NCBI RefSeq assembly: GCF_028435365.1
Contig: NZ_JAGTJJ010000014.1
Span: forward strand, 62,001-126,000
Direction of reading: 5' to 3'
DNA: 64,000 nucleotides
Source: Polyangium jinanense
GTDB lineage: Bacteria > Myxococcota > Polyangia > Polyangiales > Polyangiaceae
A program made the translations under genes and the position numbers. This document shows positions 50,826 through 59,358 of this stretch, piece after piece (the stretch's first letter is position 1; each line of letters opens with the position of its first letter). Under the pieces are notes generated by a model that was given only the letters and a program-made list of their open reading frames with translations, did not search any database and was not told the origin of the DNA.

Positions 50826-51728
50826 TCAGACGCGGACGATCGTGCCGCTCCCGAGCACGATCGCGCGCGCGAGCGGCGCCTCGAACGTCGCGCCGGGCCA
50901 GGCCACGACCTCGCGGACCTCGCCCTGCCCTCGCACGGTGACGCCGTCGCCGAGGACACTCGTCACGACGGAGACCGCGGGATCGACGTGCACGTCACGA
51001 CCCACGAAGGAGCCGTGTGTCGCGATCCAGCGGAGGTTCTCTTCGAGGTAGGTCGTCGCGGTTCCGAGATCTGAAAAACCCCCGCCGATCGGAAAGGACG
51101 CGACCCGAGCGCCTTCCCGCATCGCCGGCAGATACACGTCGCCGACGAGACAGCCCTCCGCGGGCAACCGCGCGCGCGCCCGCTCGCCGACGATCTGCAC
51201 GCCCACGAAATCCGCGCCGCGCACCTCTTCCCCAAACCGCTCCCCGCGCAGCCGCACGACCGATCCATCCGCGCCGATCCCGGCCGTCCCCTCCCCGATC
51301 CGCGCCTCCGTCGGATGCCGCCATGCCACGGCCAGCGTCGCCAGCGCGCCCGCCGCCACGGCCTTCGCGTGCGCCGCTCCGAGCGCCGCGACATCCACCT
51401 CCGCGAGGATGTCCCCGTTCCACACGAGCACGTCCCCTGGCCCGAGCGCGGCCGCGGCGCCGGCCACGCCGCCCGCGGTGCCAAGGATCTTCGGCTCGTG
51501 CACGACGCCCGCGTCGAGCGGCAGCGCGCCGAGGATCCGCGCGTCGAAACGATCGGCGAGGTGATGCGTGTTCAGCACGGCGCGACGCACGCCGCCACGC
51601 GCGAGCCGCTCGGCGATGTGCGCGAGCAGCGGTCGATCGCCGACCCACACGAGCGGCTTGGGGAGCTCGTCGGTGATCGGCCGCAAACGCGTGCCGAGGC
51701 CGGCGCAGAGGATCATCGCGGTCGTCAT
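50826..51728 (-). CDS. Sugar-phosphate nucleotidyltransferase (MurU/ManC-like)
   Basis: The 300-residue enzyme has the nucleotide-binding start AMILCAGLGTRLRPITDELPKPL (GxGTRxRPxTxxxPKP), VLNTHHLADRF, EPKILGTAGGVAGAA, WNGDILAEVDVAAL (metal Asp) and GDVYLPAMREGARV, GGGFSDLGTATTYLEENL. A short left-handed-helix-like C-terminus follows with VSVVTSVLGDGVTVRGQGEV. It should activate a sugar-1-phosphate with UTP or GTP; the GTAGG and short size fit the MurU/N-acetylmuramate-1-phosphate uridylyltransferase or mannose-1-phosphate guanylyltransferase group, which I cannot separate. ATG at 51728 was chosen; a TTG six bases earlier is less likely. Divergent from the lipoprotein gene at 51846. Confidence 0.88.
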   Translation of the reverse strand: MTTAMILCAGLGTRLRPITDELPKPLVWVGDRPLLAHIAERLARGGVRRAVLNTHHLADRFDARILGALPLDAGVVHEPKILGTAGGVAGAAAALGPGDVLVWNGDILAEVDVAALGAAHAKAVAAGALATLAVAWRHPTEARIGEGTAGIGADGSVVRLRGERFGEEVRGADFVGVQIVGERARARLPAEGCLVGDVYLPAMREGARVASFPIGGGFSDLGTATTYLEENLRWIATHGSFVGRDVHVDPAVSVVTSVLGDGVTVRGQGEVREVVAWPGATFEAPLARAIVLGSGTIVRV

Positions 51729-51845
51729 GGTCAAACGGCTCGATCAGCGCCCTGGACGGCCAGACGTTTCCGTCGGGACGGCGCTTCGGCGCGTAGCTTT
51801 GCCGAAAGCTCGACGCATGGCCAAGAGCCATGCTACCCGACCGCC

Positions 51846-52343
51846 GTGCGCCTGCGCCTCGGACCCCGCCACCTCCTCGCCGCCGCCCTCGGCCTGCTCG
51901 CCGGCAGCGTCGCCAGCGCGTGCGGCTCGAACGCCGTGGGGATCGACGCGTGCCGGGAGATCGAGACGGCCCGGTGCGAAGCCACGCAGGCCTGCGGCGC
52001 CACCGAGGCCGAGGCGACGTTCTGCATCGACCTCTACCGCGATCAATGCCTGCACGGCATCCAGAACGACGTCGAGCCCAGCGCGGACGCCACGGCCCTC
52101 TGCGTCGAGGCCGTGCGCGCCGTGGCCGGCTGCGCGCGCGCAGGCGCCGCGACCATGGCCGACTGCCCCGCCGAGCCGCTCGTCGCCTCCGCGGATCCCG
52201 CCGCGATCGCGCCGTGCCTCGTGATCACGCGCAAGCCCGAGCAACTCGCCGACTGCGCGTTCGTCGTGAAGCCCGCGGACGCGGGCACGACGACGCCCGC
52301 CACGACCGACGCGGGCGACGCGGGCGACGCCGCGACCGATTGA
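51846..52343 (+). CDS. Small Cys-rich lipoprotein
   Basis: The 165-residue product has a signal peptide LLAAALGLLAGSVASAC with lipobox ASAC near residue 26, followed by nine further cysteines in a mainly helical region (CREIETARCEATQACG, CIDLYRDQCLHG, CVEAVRAVAGCARAG) and a C-terminus of Asp/Ala/Thr repeats. Paired cysteines suggest disulfides in the periplasm or outside. GTG start with no ribosome site but the signal peptide begins there. Convergent with the next gene, the stops two bases apart. No family recognised; similar small lipoproteins are numerous in Polyangiales. Confidence 0.75.
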   Translation: MRLRLGPRHLLAAALGLLAGSVASACGSNAVGIDACREIETARCEATQACGATEAEATFCIDLYRDQCLHGIQNDVEPSADATALCVEAVRAVAGCARAGAATMADCPAEPLVASADPAAIAPCLVITRKPEQLADCAFVVKPADAGTTTPATTDAGDAGDAATD

Positions 52344-52344
52344 G

Positions 52345-53442
52345 TCAGGGATTCGGCGGCGGCGGACAGCCGAACATCTGGAACGACGCGATCGGATCGG
52401 TCTCGGGCGGGCAGCCCATCGTGTCGGGGTTCGGATCTTTCGGCATGCCGAGCAGCGCGGGATCGGCATCGAAGCCGGCCGCGAACGAGACCGCATTGCA
52501 AGGCTTGTTCGGCTCGGGCGGGCCGGTCTGCACATCGAGGCCGCGGCAGAACGCGTCCTGCGTCGCGCCCCAGAAGATGTTGTCGGTGCAGAACGGCGCC
52601 CCCGTATCGTCGCGGAAGCTCTGCACCATGCGGAAGAGCTCGAGCTGCGGGATACGGCCGGCGATGAGCCCGTCGCGGAGCACCCAGCGGCCGAAGTCGT
52701 CCTTCTGGATCTTCGCGGTGATCGTGCCGGAGGACAGGTTGATGTGCAGCCGCGTGTTGCCGCCAGCGACCGCGATCCCGCCCGTCGGCGCCGAGATCAC
52801 GAGCGTGCCGTCGGTGACGTAGGCGTCGTTGTCGAAGTACTTCGGCAGCCCGTTCTCGAGCGTGCTCGTCGAGATCGGCCAGGCGTCGTTGCCATCCCAC
52901 ACCGGCGTCGCCGCGGTCCCCTCGCTCCCGTACCAGGCGACGCGCACCTTCGAGTCGTCGAGCTGGCCGTTGTAGTTGCTGACGTGGAAGACGATGCCCC
53001 AGTTGCCGAGCTCGGCGAACTGGCTGTACCGCTCGGACAGGTCCTGCACCTGCAAGGCAAGCTCGACGAGGTTGAACAGCGCAGGCATCTGGTTGTCCCG
53101 CCCCATCGCCTTGTCGCAGCTCAGCTTCTCCGGCTGTCCCGCGGGCGGGATGCACGACCGCTCCTCGCCCTGGCAGCTACAAAACCGGTCGAGATCGAGC
53201 CCGAGATCACCGCCGTCCTTGTCGGTCTTCAGCCGGAGGACGCGGAGCGCCACGACGAACTCTTCCTCAGGCTCCGCATCATTCGGCGGCGTCGGCGCGG
53301 GAGGTCCCGGCACCGAGGCATGGCCGCAGAGCTCCGCGGGTTCAGGCGGAGGCGTGAACTTCTCGAAGCCTTCGAGAGCACAACTCGACGCCAGCACCAC
53401 GGTCGGCGCGAGCATGAACAAGCAAGCCAGCCAGGCGCGCAC
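52345..53442 (-). CDS. Cys-rich lipoprotein, unknown function
   Basis: The 365-residue protein has a signal peptide MRAWLACLFMLAPTVVLASSC with lipobox LASSC. The mature part has about nine cysteines (CGH, CSCQGEERSCIPP, FCTDNIF, FCRGLDV, MGCPPE, FGCPP) and beta-rich stretches (EEFVVALRVLRLKTD, GNWGIVFHVSNYNGQLDDSKVRVAWYG in pieces). A Pro-rich end PPPPNP closes it. It looks like an exported surface or secreted protein; no family is recognised. GTG start, no ribosome site. It is followed on its 5' side by the five-hairpin array. Confidence 0.75.
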   Translation of the reverse strand: MRAWLACLFMLAPTVVLASSCALEGFEKFTPPPEPAELCGHASVPGPPAPTPPNDAEPEEEFVVALRVLRLKTDKDGGDLGLDLDRFCSCQGEERSCIPPAGQPEKLSCDKAMGRDNQMPALFNLVELALQVQDLSERYSQFAELGNWGIVFHVSNYNGQLDDSKVRVAWYGSEGTAATPVWDGNDAWPISTSTLENGLPKYFDNDAYVTDGTLVISAPTGGIAVAGGNTRLHINLSSGTITAKIQKDDFGRWVLRDGLIAGRIPQLELFRMVQSFRDDTGAPFCTDNIFWGATQDAFCRGLDVQTGPPEPNKPCNAVSFAAGFDADPALLGMPKDPNPDTMGCPPETDPIASFQMFGCPPPPNP

Positions 53443-53489
53443 GATGACAGCCTAACGCAAGCCCCCGCCCGCGAGAAGCGGCCCCCCCG

Positions 53490-53647
53490 CTAGAACATCG
53501 ATCGGTTTGCAACCGCTCGATGTTCTAGCTCTCTTGTCCCGAGGGGGACGCCTCGCGTCCCCCTCTCGTCCGGGCAAAGCCCGGACGATTCACCCCCCGA
53601 GGGAAGATCGCTTCGCGATCTTCCGAGCATCGAACCGGTCGATGCTC
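53490..53647. repeat. Array of five consecutive perfect or near-perfect hairpins
   Basis: Stems: CTAGAACATCGA.. (53490-53528, 18 bp with one mismatch), GAGGGGGACGC (53541-53565, 11 bp, loop CTC), GTCCGGGC (53568-53586, loop AAA), GGAAGATCGC (53602-53624, loop TTC) and GAGCATCGA (53625-53647). The outer two are related to each other (CTAGAACATCGA and TCGATGCTCTAG), so the whole block is also a loose inverted repeat. It lies 12 bases past the DUF72 stop. No gene is present. Confidence 0.88.
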
Positions 53648-53659
53648 TAGGCGCGAACT

Positions 53660-54313
53660 TTACAGCTTCAAAGCCTTCTTGAAGCGCTTCGCATCCGCAA
53701 ACATGTCGACGTTCGTGAACACGTACGTCGCATCCTTGTGATGCCTGCCGCCACGGGCAATGTCGGCGAGTTTTTCGATCGCCGGGTCCTCGTACCGCGA
53801 CTTGTGCCCCGCGGGCCCATGCAGCCGGTAGTAACCCGTCGGCAGCTTCGAGAGGCCCGAGACCAACGGATCCCGCGCCGCGAGCGCGCCAACCTCCTGC
53901 GTGAGCTCGTCACACTCGTCCGGGTCCCACCCAGGCGCAGGCTCATAGACGACGCGGTCGAAGCGCGAGCGCACGGCCTGGAGGAACTCGCGAAGCATGC
54001 TCTTGTTCGTCTTGCTAGGCGCAAACTCAGGCGGCGCCACGAAGACCGCCGTCTTCGCCTCGAGCTCCTCCGCGACGCCCTCGAGACCCTTCAGCGCCGT
54101 CTCGATGACCTTGCCGTCCCGGAACCCCTCCTGCCCGACCTCGCGCGGACCAAGCAACGCGAACCGAAACCCCTCCGGTGCCTCACGCCGCCACCGCCGG
54201 ATGGTCCCAGGGCCAGGCATGGACATGTGGGTCTCCTGAACCTCCACGAACATGAATTCGCGGAAGTACCGCGTCGCTGGGACGGGAAAGCCGGCGCAGC
54301 CGACGGTAATCAT
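53660..54313 (-). CDS. DUF72-family protein (short)
   Basis: The 217-residue product starts MITVGCAGFPVPATRYFREFMFVEV, the start of DUF72 proteins (YecE-like) with a VGCSG-type motif, and has WRREAPEGFRFALLGPREV, FVAPPEFAPSKTNKSMLREFL, RSRFDRVVYEPAPGWD and GYYRLHGPAGHKSRYEDP, YVFTNVDMFADA. These fit the DUF72 TIM-barrel fold, often linked to tRNA or nucleic acid metabolism but without firm activity. Family members are usually about 240-290 residues, so this is a compact form. The GTG one codon upstream is an alternative. No neighbour explains its role; flanked by two hairpin blocks. Confidence 0.88.
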   Translation of the reverse strand: MITVGCAGFPVPATRYFREFMFVEVQETHMSMPGPGTIRRWRREAPEGFRFALLGPREVGQEGFRDGKVIETALKGLEGVAEELEAKTAVFVAPPEFAPSKTNKSMLREFLQAVRSRFDRVVYEPAPGWDPDECDELTQEVGALAARDPLVSGLSKLPTGYYRLHGPAGHKSRYEDPAIEKLADIARGGRHHKDATYVFTNVDMFADAKRFKKALKL

Positions 54314-54427
54314 CACCCCCCACGGTAGCGTACGCGTCGCTGTTTGTCATTGCTGGAGAAAGGCCCCGCCCCGAAGAGGGCGCACACGGGTCTGGAGCAG
54401 TGGGCAAACCTCCACGCGGAGGCGGAA

Positions 54428-54766
54428 GCGGGGCGTTGCCCCGCACCCCAGCAGGGGGTTGTCCACCCCCTGCACCCCGGACCAGGCACGGCCTGGACCG
54501 AGGGCGGAGAAACTGCGCGATGCGCAGTTTCTCCGACGGGCCTGTGGCAAGACCACGAGCGGCGTTGCCAGCCGAGGCGGCGGCGCGACTCGGCTCAAGC
54601 AGACACGCAGCGCTGCGGTCTTGACTGGCAAGACCATCGCCGGTCTTGACCCTGGCCCGTTCGATGAACTGCGCATCGCGCAGTTCATCGACCCCGAGTC
54701 CAGCGCTTGCGCTGGTCCGGGTCCAGGGGTGGACAACCCCTGGTCGGGTCCGGGGTGAAACCCCGG
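54428..54766. repeat. Composite hairpin element, copy B
   Basis: Left end: GCGGGGCGTTGCCCCGC (54428-54444), CAGGGGGTTGTCCACCCCCTG, CCAGGCACGGCCTGG and a perfect stem GAGAAACTGCGC/GCGCAGTTTCTC (54507-54533). Core starts GTGGCAAGACCACGAG. Right end (54663-54766) is nearly identical to those of copies A and C. The 113 bases before it, up to the DUF72 start, hold no gene. It ends 18 bases from the LptE-like stop. Confidence 0.85.
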
Positions 54767-54784
54767 CGCCACGCTGTGGCAGCA

Positions 54785-55300
54785 CTACTCCAGCGCCCGG
54801 CGCACGAGCAGCGCGCCGAGACGCTCGGCTGCGCGGCGGAGGGCTTCCTCGCGGGTTGCGTGGAATGCTGTGGGGTCGTCGTCTCGGGCGGCGAATTCGC
54901 GCACGGTGATGTCGGGGCCGAGGCGTTCGGGGGGGGCGTCCTTTGTGCGACGCATGAAGGCGCGGCCGCGGAGTGTGAGTGTCACGGAGCGTGCGAGGGG
55001 GGGGCCGTCGCGGGTGGCGACGCCTGGTGCGGCGCCGCCTTCTTCAACGCGTACGAGTTCGACGACGAGGGCTGGGCATCGTGCGTCGGTGTGTGGGGCA
55101 CAGGATGCGAGGAGGCCTGTGGCGGCGAGCTCGGCGCGCGCGCCGGCGAGGACGCCCTCCTCGGCGACGGCGGATGCGACAACTCCGGGTGCGGGTACGA
55201 CGGCGAGTGGCCCTGCGGGATCTGCTTCGGCGCCCACGACCCGATAGCCACAGCTTGGCGCTACGAGGAGCGCTGCGAGCGCTACGAGGAGCCTCTTCAC
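54785..55300 (-). CDS. LptE-like lipoprotein
   Basis: The 171-residue product begins MKRLLVALAALLVAPSCGYRVVG, a lipoprotein signal with lipobox VAPSC followed at once by GYRVVG, the hallmark start of LptE/RlpB proteins that plug the LptD LPS translocon. The rest has SVTLTLRGRAFMRR strands and TREEALRRAAERLGALLVRRALE, also typical. LptE is small and very variable, so the call rests on the start and size. GTG at 55300 overlaps the upstream stop by GTGA. A 628-residue ORF in this frame is an artefact. Confidence 0.75.
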   Translation of the reverse strand: MKRLLVALAALLVAPSCGYRVVGAEADPAGPLAVVPAPGVVASAVAEEGVLAGARAELAATGLLASCAPHTDARCPALVVELVRVEEGGAAPGVATRDGPPLARSVTLTLRGRAFMRRTKDAPPERLGPDITVREFAARDDDPTAFHATREEALRRAAERLGALLVRRALE

Positions 55301-56628
55301 GGCTGCTTCTCGATCTTTCGCCGGAGCCGTGCGCGCCGCTTCTCTGTGGCTGCTTCTGCTTCGCCGGTTCCACGGTCGACGAGCGCGAGGGCTGCGGCGA
55401 AGGATTTTACGTGGTGCTCGTAGAGCTTTGCGAGCTCGAGCCGTACCGAGGGATCGTCGACTTCCTCGGCGAGCGCTTCGTAATCGAGCAGCGCGCGTGC
55501 CTTGTCTCCGCGTGCTTTTGCGATGTCGCCGCGTGTCCGTTTTGCGAGTGCGCCGCCGCCTCGCTTGACGGCGGCTTCTGCCGTCTCGGCTGCGCGATCG
55601 AGCTCGCCTGCGCGACGCAGCGTCTTGGCCACGCCGGCGAGATCTGCGCCGGGCAGCCCGCCGTGCATGGGCTCGCCGTAGAGACCTACGAGGGCCACCA
55701 TCGACAGCACGTCGTGCTCGTTGTGCGTCACCACGCCGGAGAGCGCGCCTTCGTCCGACGTGCGTAGATAGTGCATGTAACAGGCGACCACGTCTGCGCC
55801 GCCGACGTCGCCTACGCGTTCGCGCCCGAGCACCTCGCTCTCGATGGCGGCGAGTGTGCGGCTCTTCAGCCGGTGCCCGTGGATGCGACGCGCGACGTGT
55901 ACGAGGTCGAGGTGGGGCAGCTCTCGGGGCGGCGGCATGCGGTTCATCACGAAGCGCGCGCGGAGCAGCGGCATGTCGAATGCTTTGCCGTTGAACGTGA
56001 CGATCATCGAGGCCTCGTCGAGCCTGCGCGCGAGGAGCTCCAGGATTGGCCCTTCCTCGCCGAGCCGCCGGAGTAGCGCTTGCTCCAGGATGAATGCGCC
56101 TTGGGCTTCGTCGTAAAACGACATCCCGAGCAGAAAGGCGACTGTGCCCGTGCCGCCCTGGAGCCCCGTGGTCTCGGTGTCGATGAAGAGCGCGCGCCGC
56201 GCGTTGCAGGTCGCGAGCGCGGGATCGAGCGCGAGCAGTGAGAGCAAGCCTGGCTCGGCGTCCCGCGCGGCGACGAGCGGGGCCCGACCGACACGCGCGG
56301 CGGGCGGGGTGCGGTCGCGACGCACGTAGAGTGGACCACGTGTCGTGTGCTCGACGAAAAATGGAAGCTCGGTACGTGTGGGATCGGGCCGCGGCGCGGT
56401 GGGCGCGGCTTTGCCGATGATGCGGGCGATCCGATCGCGGAGCTCGTCGAGCGACGGTTTTGACTTCAGCGCGGCCGCGGCGTTCTCGGGGACGGGAACG
56501 GGCTCGGGGGCGGGAGCGGCGGCGGAAGCGGGAGCGGAAGCGGCGGCGGGCGCGGGCGCGGCTGCTGACGCAGGCGCGGCGCCGGGCATCGGCGGCAAGC
56601 GGGCGAGCTTGGATGCGAATGAGGCCAT
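55297..56628 (-). CDS. RNase-H-like 3'-5' exonuclease (YprB type) with TPR-like tail
   Basis: The 443-residue product starts MASFASKLARLPPMPG (GGGAG upstream) with an Ala/Pro-rich linker. The exonuclease part (about 140-330) has LFIDTETTGLQGGTGTVAFLLGM (DETT), IVTFNGKAFDMPLLRARF, PHLDLVHVARRIHGHRLKSRTLAAIE and VVTHNEHDVLSMVALV (in pieces), carrying the DEDD metal residues. It is related to the B. subtilis YprB RNase-H-like fold. C-terminal helices (about 345-443) look TPR-like. It likely processes RNA or DNA ends; substrate unknown. Coupled by GTGA to the LptE-like gene. Confidence 0.85.
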   Translation of the reverse strand: MASFASKLARLPPMPGAAPASAAAPAPAAASAPASAAAPAPEPVPVPENAAAALKSKPSLDELRDRIARIIGKAAPTAPRPDPTRTELPFFVEHTTRGPLYVRRDRTPPAARVGRAPLVAARDAEPGLLSLLALDPALATCNARRALFIDTETTGLQGGTGTVAFLLGMSFYDEAQGAFILEQALLRRLGEEGPILELLARRLDEASMIVTFNGKAFDMPLLRARFVMNRMPPPRELPHLDLVHVARRIHGHRLKSRTLAAIESEVLGRERVGDVGGADVVACYMHYLRTSDEGALSGVVTHNEHDVLSMVALVGLYGEPMHGGLPGADLAGVAKTLRRAGELDRAAETAEAAVKRGGGALAKRTRGDIAKARGDKARALLDYEALAEEVDDPSVRLELAKLYEHHVKSFAAALALVDRGTGEAEAATEKRRARLRRKIEKQP

Positions 56629-56720
56629 GCGCTCCCGGGGGCAGGCTGCCACGACCAACACTGAACATCAAGACAGGGTTCGGGGGCGCTCGCGAGAGAC
56701 GACCTCCGTCGCGTGCAGGT

Positions 56721-57021
56721 CATTCCCCCATCGCCATGGTCGCGACTTCCGCCTCGGGCCAGTCGTTCCCCCATCGCCATGGTCGCGACTTCCGCCTCGG
56801 GCCAGTCGTTCCCCCATCGCCATGGTCGCGACTTCCGCCTCGGGGTGAGGGCTACCCCATCGCCATGGTCGCGACTTCCGCCTCGGGGTGAGGGCTACCC
56901 CATCGCCATGGTCGCGACTTCCGCCTCGGGCCGGTCGTTACCCCATCGCCATGGTCGCGACTGCCGCCTCGGGCCGGTCGTTACCCCATCGCCATGGTCG
57001 CGACTGCCGCCTCGGGCCGGT
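56721..57021. repeat. Seven-unit 43-bp tandem repeat
   Basis: The core ATCGCCATGG begins at 56730, 56773, 56816, 56859, 56902, 56945 and 56988, exactly 43 bp apart. About 30 bases are almost invariant (only a T/G change in the last two units); the 10-base joins come in pairs (two CAGTCGTTCC, two GTGAGGGCTA, two CCGGTCGTTA). There are no unique spacers. The rest of the gap (56629-57055) holds nothing else seen. Confidence 0.95.
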
Positions 57022-57055
57022 CGGTTTTGCGCACCCAAAGAAGCCGCCGTAGCCC

Positions 57056-57868
57056 TCAGCCTTTGCGAGCTTCGACGAGGTAGCCGCGCGGGACGCCCTG
57101 CACGTGCGGCGGCGTGGCGGGAAAGGGCCAGCGACCCCACGCGTTGCCGATCACGCTCGCGTCTGTGATCTCGGTCTGGAAGCCATGCGCGGCAGCGAGC
57201 GAAGCGGGGTCGTCGGTCGCGAAGATCCATGGCGCACCGAGCTCGCGCATGTAGCGGAGCACGGACTCGCGCATGACCGAGAGGAGCGCTTCGCCGACGA
57301 CGTCGTAGAGCAAGACCGAGCCTCGGGCCGAGAGGCGACCGATCCGCTCGAAGAGGCCATGCACGACGCTCGCCTCGAGATACTGCAAGAGCCCTTCGGC
57401 GAGCCAGGCCGTGGGCGCGTTCGGATCGAAGCCCGCAGCGAGGAGCACGGCGGGCCAGTCGTCGGCGAGATTCACGGCGAGCGCATGCCGCTCACAACGA
57501 GGCTCCGCCGCGGAGAGCCCACGCGCCTTGGCCTCGATCATCGCGCGTTGATCGAGCTCGAACAGCCGCGCGTGACTGCGGAAGGGCAAACGATACGCGC
57601 GCGCGTCCATGCCGGCAGCGAGGATCACGAACTGCGTGATGCCTGCATCTTGCGCCCGCAAGAGAGCCTCATCGTAGTAGCGCGTGCGCACTTCGATGAT
57701 CGGGATGGAAGCGCCGCTGGCGGCGCGGTAGTCGCGCAGCGCGGCGCGTCCGGCCTCGCCTGCGAGGTCGTGCGCGAACGGGTCTTCGAAGAGGCGATCG
57801 CTGCGGATGGATTCCTCGGCGCGCATGGCGGCGACGAGCAGAGCGGTGGTCTCGACGGGATGGTCCAT
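57056..57868 (-). CDS. Class I SAM-dependent methyltransferase (LCM/TIGR00027-type)
   Basis: The 270-residue protein matches the leucine-carboxyl-methyltransferase-like family: AALLVAAMRAEES-type start, SDRLFEDPFAHDLAG, VRTRYYDEALL, FVILAAGMDARAYRLPF (SAM-binding GMDAR), LFELDQRAMIEAKA, LAEGLLQYLE and GSVLLYDVVGEALL. Actinobacteria and myxobacteria use such enzymes for O-methylation of secondary metabolites or small acids; substrate unknown. ATG start at 57868. It sits 19 bases downstream of an AraC-type regulator gene in the same direction, which probably controls it. Confidence 0.88.
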   Translation of the reverse strand: MDHPVETTALLVAAMRAEESIRSDRLFEDPFAHDLAGEAGRAALRDYRAASGASIPIIEVRTRYYDEALLRAQDAGITQFVILAAGMDARAYRLPFRSHARLFELDQRAMIEAKARGLSAAEPRCERHALAVNLADDWPAVLLAAGFDPNAPTAWLAEGLLQYLEASVVHGLFERIGRLSARGSVLLYDVVGEALLSVMRESVLRYMRELGAPWIFATDDPASLAAAHGFQTEITDASVIGNAWGRWPFPATPPHVQGVPRGYLVEARKG

Positions 57869-57887
57869 GGCGCGGACCGTGCCGCGC

Positions 57888-58730
57888 TCAGGCCGTGGGA
57901 TCTTGGATATTTTTGCCGCGCAGGGGCACGTGGTTCGGGCGTGCGCATTCGCGAGCGAGATACGCGCGCGGGCTCATGCCGGTGAACGCGCGGAAGTCGC
58001 GGTTGTAGTGCGCCTGGTCGAAGTAGCCGTGCTCGGCGGCAATCTCGGCTCCGCGCGTGTCGCGCGCGCTTTCCAGACGCCGCAGGGCCGCCTGGAAGCG
58101 TCGCACGCGCCAGTAAGCCTTCGGCGCGAGCCCAACCTGGTCGCGAAAGCGCGCGATGAGCTGACGCGGCGATAGGCCAGTGCGCGCATTGACTTGCGCC
58201 ACGCTCTCGAGCCACGGGTCCTCGAAGGCGCGCAGCGCTTCAGCGACGGCGGGATGACGCTGGAGCGGTCTCCGCGCGCGCTCGCGCAAGCAAGCCTCGA
58301 GGATCGCGAACCGTCGTGTTGGCGTGGCCGCCTCGGCGAGTCGTTCGCGCAGATCACGCGCGCTCGGGCCCCAGAGCGCCTCGAGCGGAACCTGCGTGCC
58401 TTCGAGATCGCCAGCCGGAACGCCAAGAAAAGGAAACGCGCCGCCAGGCCTGAAGTGCACGCCCATGACGGTAGTTCGTGGTTTCGGGCCGATGGTGACG
58501 AAGCCGGCGGCAGCGCCGCTGAGCACGATGCCCGGAAACGGCCCGAGCGGAGTCACGGCATCCACCGCGAAGAACTCGAGGCAGTCGGCATCGAGGTTGA
58601 TGATGAGATCAAGACTGCCAGAGGGAAGAGCGCGTTCGCGGTCCGCAGGCGCAGGATCGCCGTCGTAATGCCACAAGCAGTCGACGAACGCGCCGAGCGG
58701 AGGTCCAGGTCGGTAGATCGAAGACGGCAC
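57888..58730 (-). CDS. AraC-family transcriptional regulator
   Basis: The 280-residue protein has an N-terminal sensor domain of the DUF6597 type (IYRPGPPLGAFVDCLWHYDGDPAPADRERALPSGSLDLIINLDAD in pieces; GVHFRPGGAFPFLGVPAGDL) and a C-terminal double helix-turn-helix (about 180-270) with WLESVAQVNARTGLSPRQLIARFRDQVGLAPKAYWRVRRFQAALRRL and AAEHGYFDQAHYNRDFRAFTGMSPRAYL (in pieces), a clear AraC signature. GTG start at 58730. Likely regulates the adjacent methyltransferase and itself; the 109 bases to the divergent J-domain gene hold the promoters. Confidence 0.9.
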   Translation of the reverse strand: MPSSIYRPGPPLGAFVDCLWHYDGDPAPADRERALPSGSLDLIINLDADCLEFFAVDAVTPLGPFPGIVLSGAAAGFVTIGPKPRTTVMGVHFRPGGAFPFLGVPAGDLEGTQVPLEALWGPSARDLRERLAEAATPTRRFAILEACLRERARRPLQRHPAVAEALRAFEDPWLESVAQVNARTGLSPRQLIARFRDQVGLAPKAYWRVRRFQAALRRLESARDTRGAEIAAEHGYFDQAHYNRDFRAFTGMSPRAYLARECARPNHVPLRGKNIQDPTA

Positions 58731-58839
58731 GAGGGAAAGCGTGGGCTTCGCGAAGACGCGGCGTCAACGAGCTCGCCTGGGCCCCCACTCCCGCGTGACA
58801 GCCCGCCGCTTCGCAGCCATCCTTCGCGCCGAAGTCCTC

Positions 58840-59346
58840 ATGTCCGGCGTCGTCTCCATCACCACCACCAAGCGTCGCCGCTACCTCTGGTGCGCATGGT
58901 GGACAGGCGAGCCCACGCGCACGCCCTTCCGCAAGCCCGACGCCTCCTCCGGCGGCGCCAAGACCCTCGAAGAAGCGCACAAGCAAGCCGAGCGCGCCGC
59001 CGGCCGTCCCCTCCGCGAGATCGAAGCAGTCTGGGCGCGCGCCTGGATCCGCGTGCAAGCAGGTCAGCCGCCCTGGGTGGAGACCAAAGAACGCACCCGC
59101 CGCGAAGAACCACCGCCCGAAGATTCACGACAGAAACGTCGCAAATTCATCCCCTCCGTCGCCGATCCCAACGTCTGTCCATTCGAAGTCCTCGGCCTGC
59201 CAAAGTCCGCCTCCCCCGACGACATCCGTCGCGCCTTCCGGCGCCTCGCACTCGAAACGCACCCCGATCGAGGCGGCAACGCAACCGCCTTCATCCGCGT
59301 CACCTGGGCCCGCGACGAAGCCACGCTCCGCGCAAAGCGCGCATAG
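58840..59346 (+). CDS. Protein with C-terminal J domain
   Basis: The 168-residue product has an N-terminal part of unknown fold (YLWCAWWTGEPTRTPFRKPD, KTLEEAHKQAERAAGRPL), a charged linker and a J domain (about 115-160: CPFEVLGLPKSASPDDIRRAFRRLALETHPDRGGNATAFI in pieces) with the HPD motif in THPDRGG. J domains stimulate DnaK ATPase. The G/F and zinc-finger parts of DnaJ are absent. The N-terminal Trp-rich region may choose a client. The ATG at 58840 was chosen as the conserved start; the ORF begins earlier. It ends 12 bases before hairpin copy C. Confidence 0.8.
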   Translation: MSGVVSITTTKRRRYLWCAWWTGEPTRTPFRKPDASSGGAKTLEEAHKQAERAAGRPLREIEAVWARAWIRVQAGQPPWVETKERTRREEPPPEDSRQKRRKFIPSVADPNVCPFEVLGLPKSASPDDIRRAFRRLALETHPDRGGNATAFIRVTWARDEATLRAKRA

Positions 59347-59358
59347 GCGAGCGCCGCG

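Noticed and set aside
54785..56671. 628-residue ORF joining the LptE-like frame with sequence over the exonuclease
   Set aside because: The upstream two thirds are a shadow of the exonuclease; the GTGA overlap at 55300 and the lipoprotein signal set the true start.
56721..57021. CRISPR array
   Set aside because: The whole 43-bp unit including the joins repeats; there are no unique spacers and no cas genes in the window.
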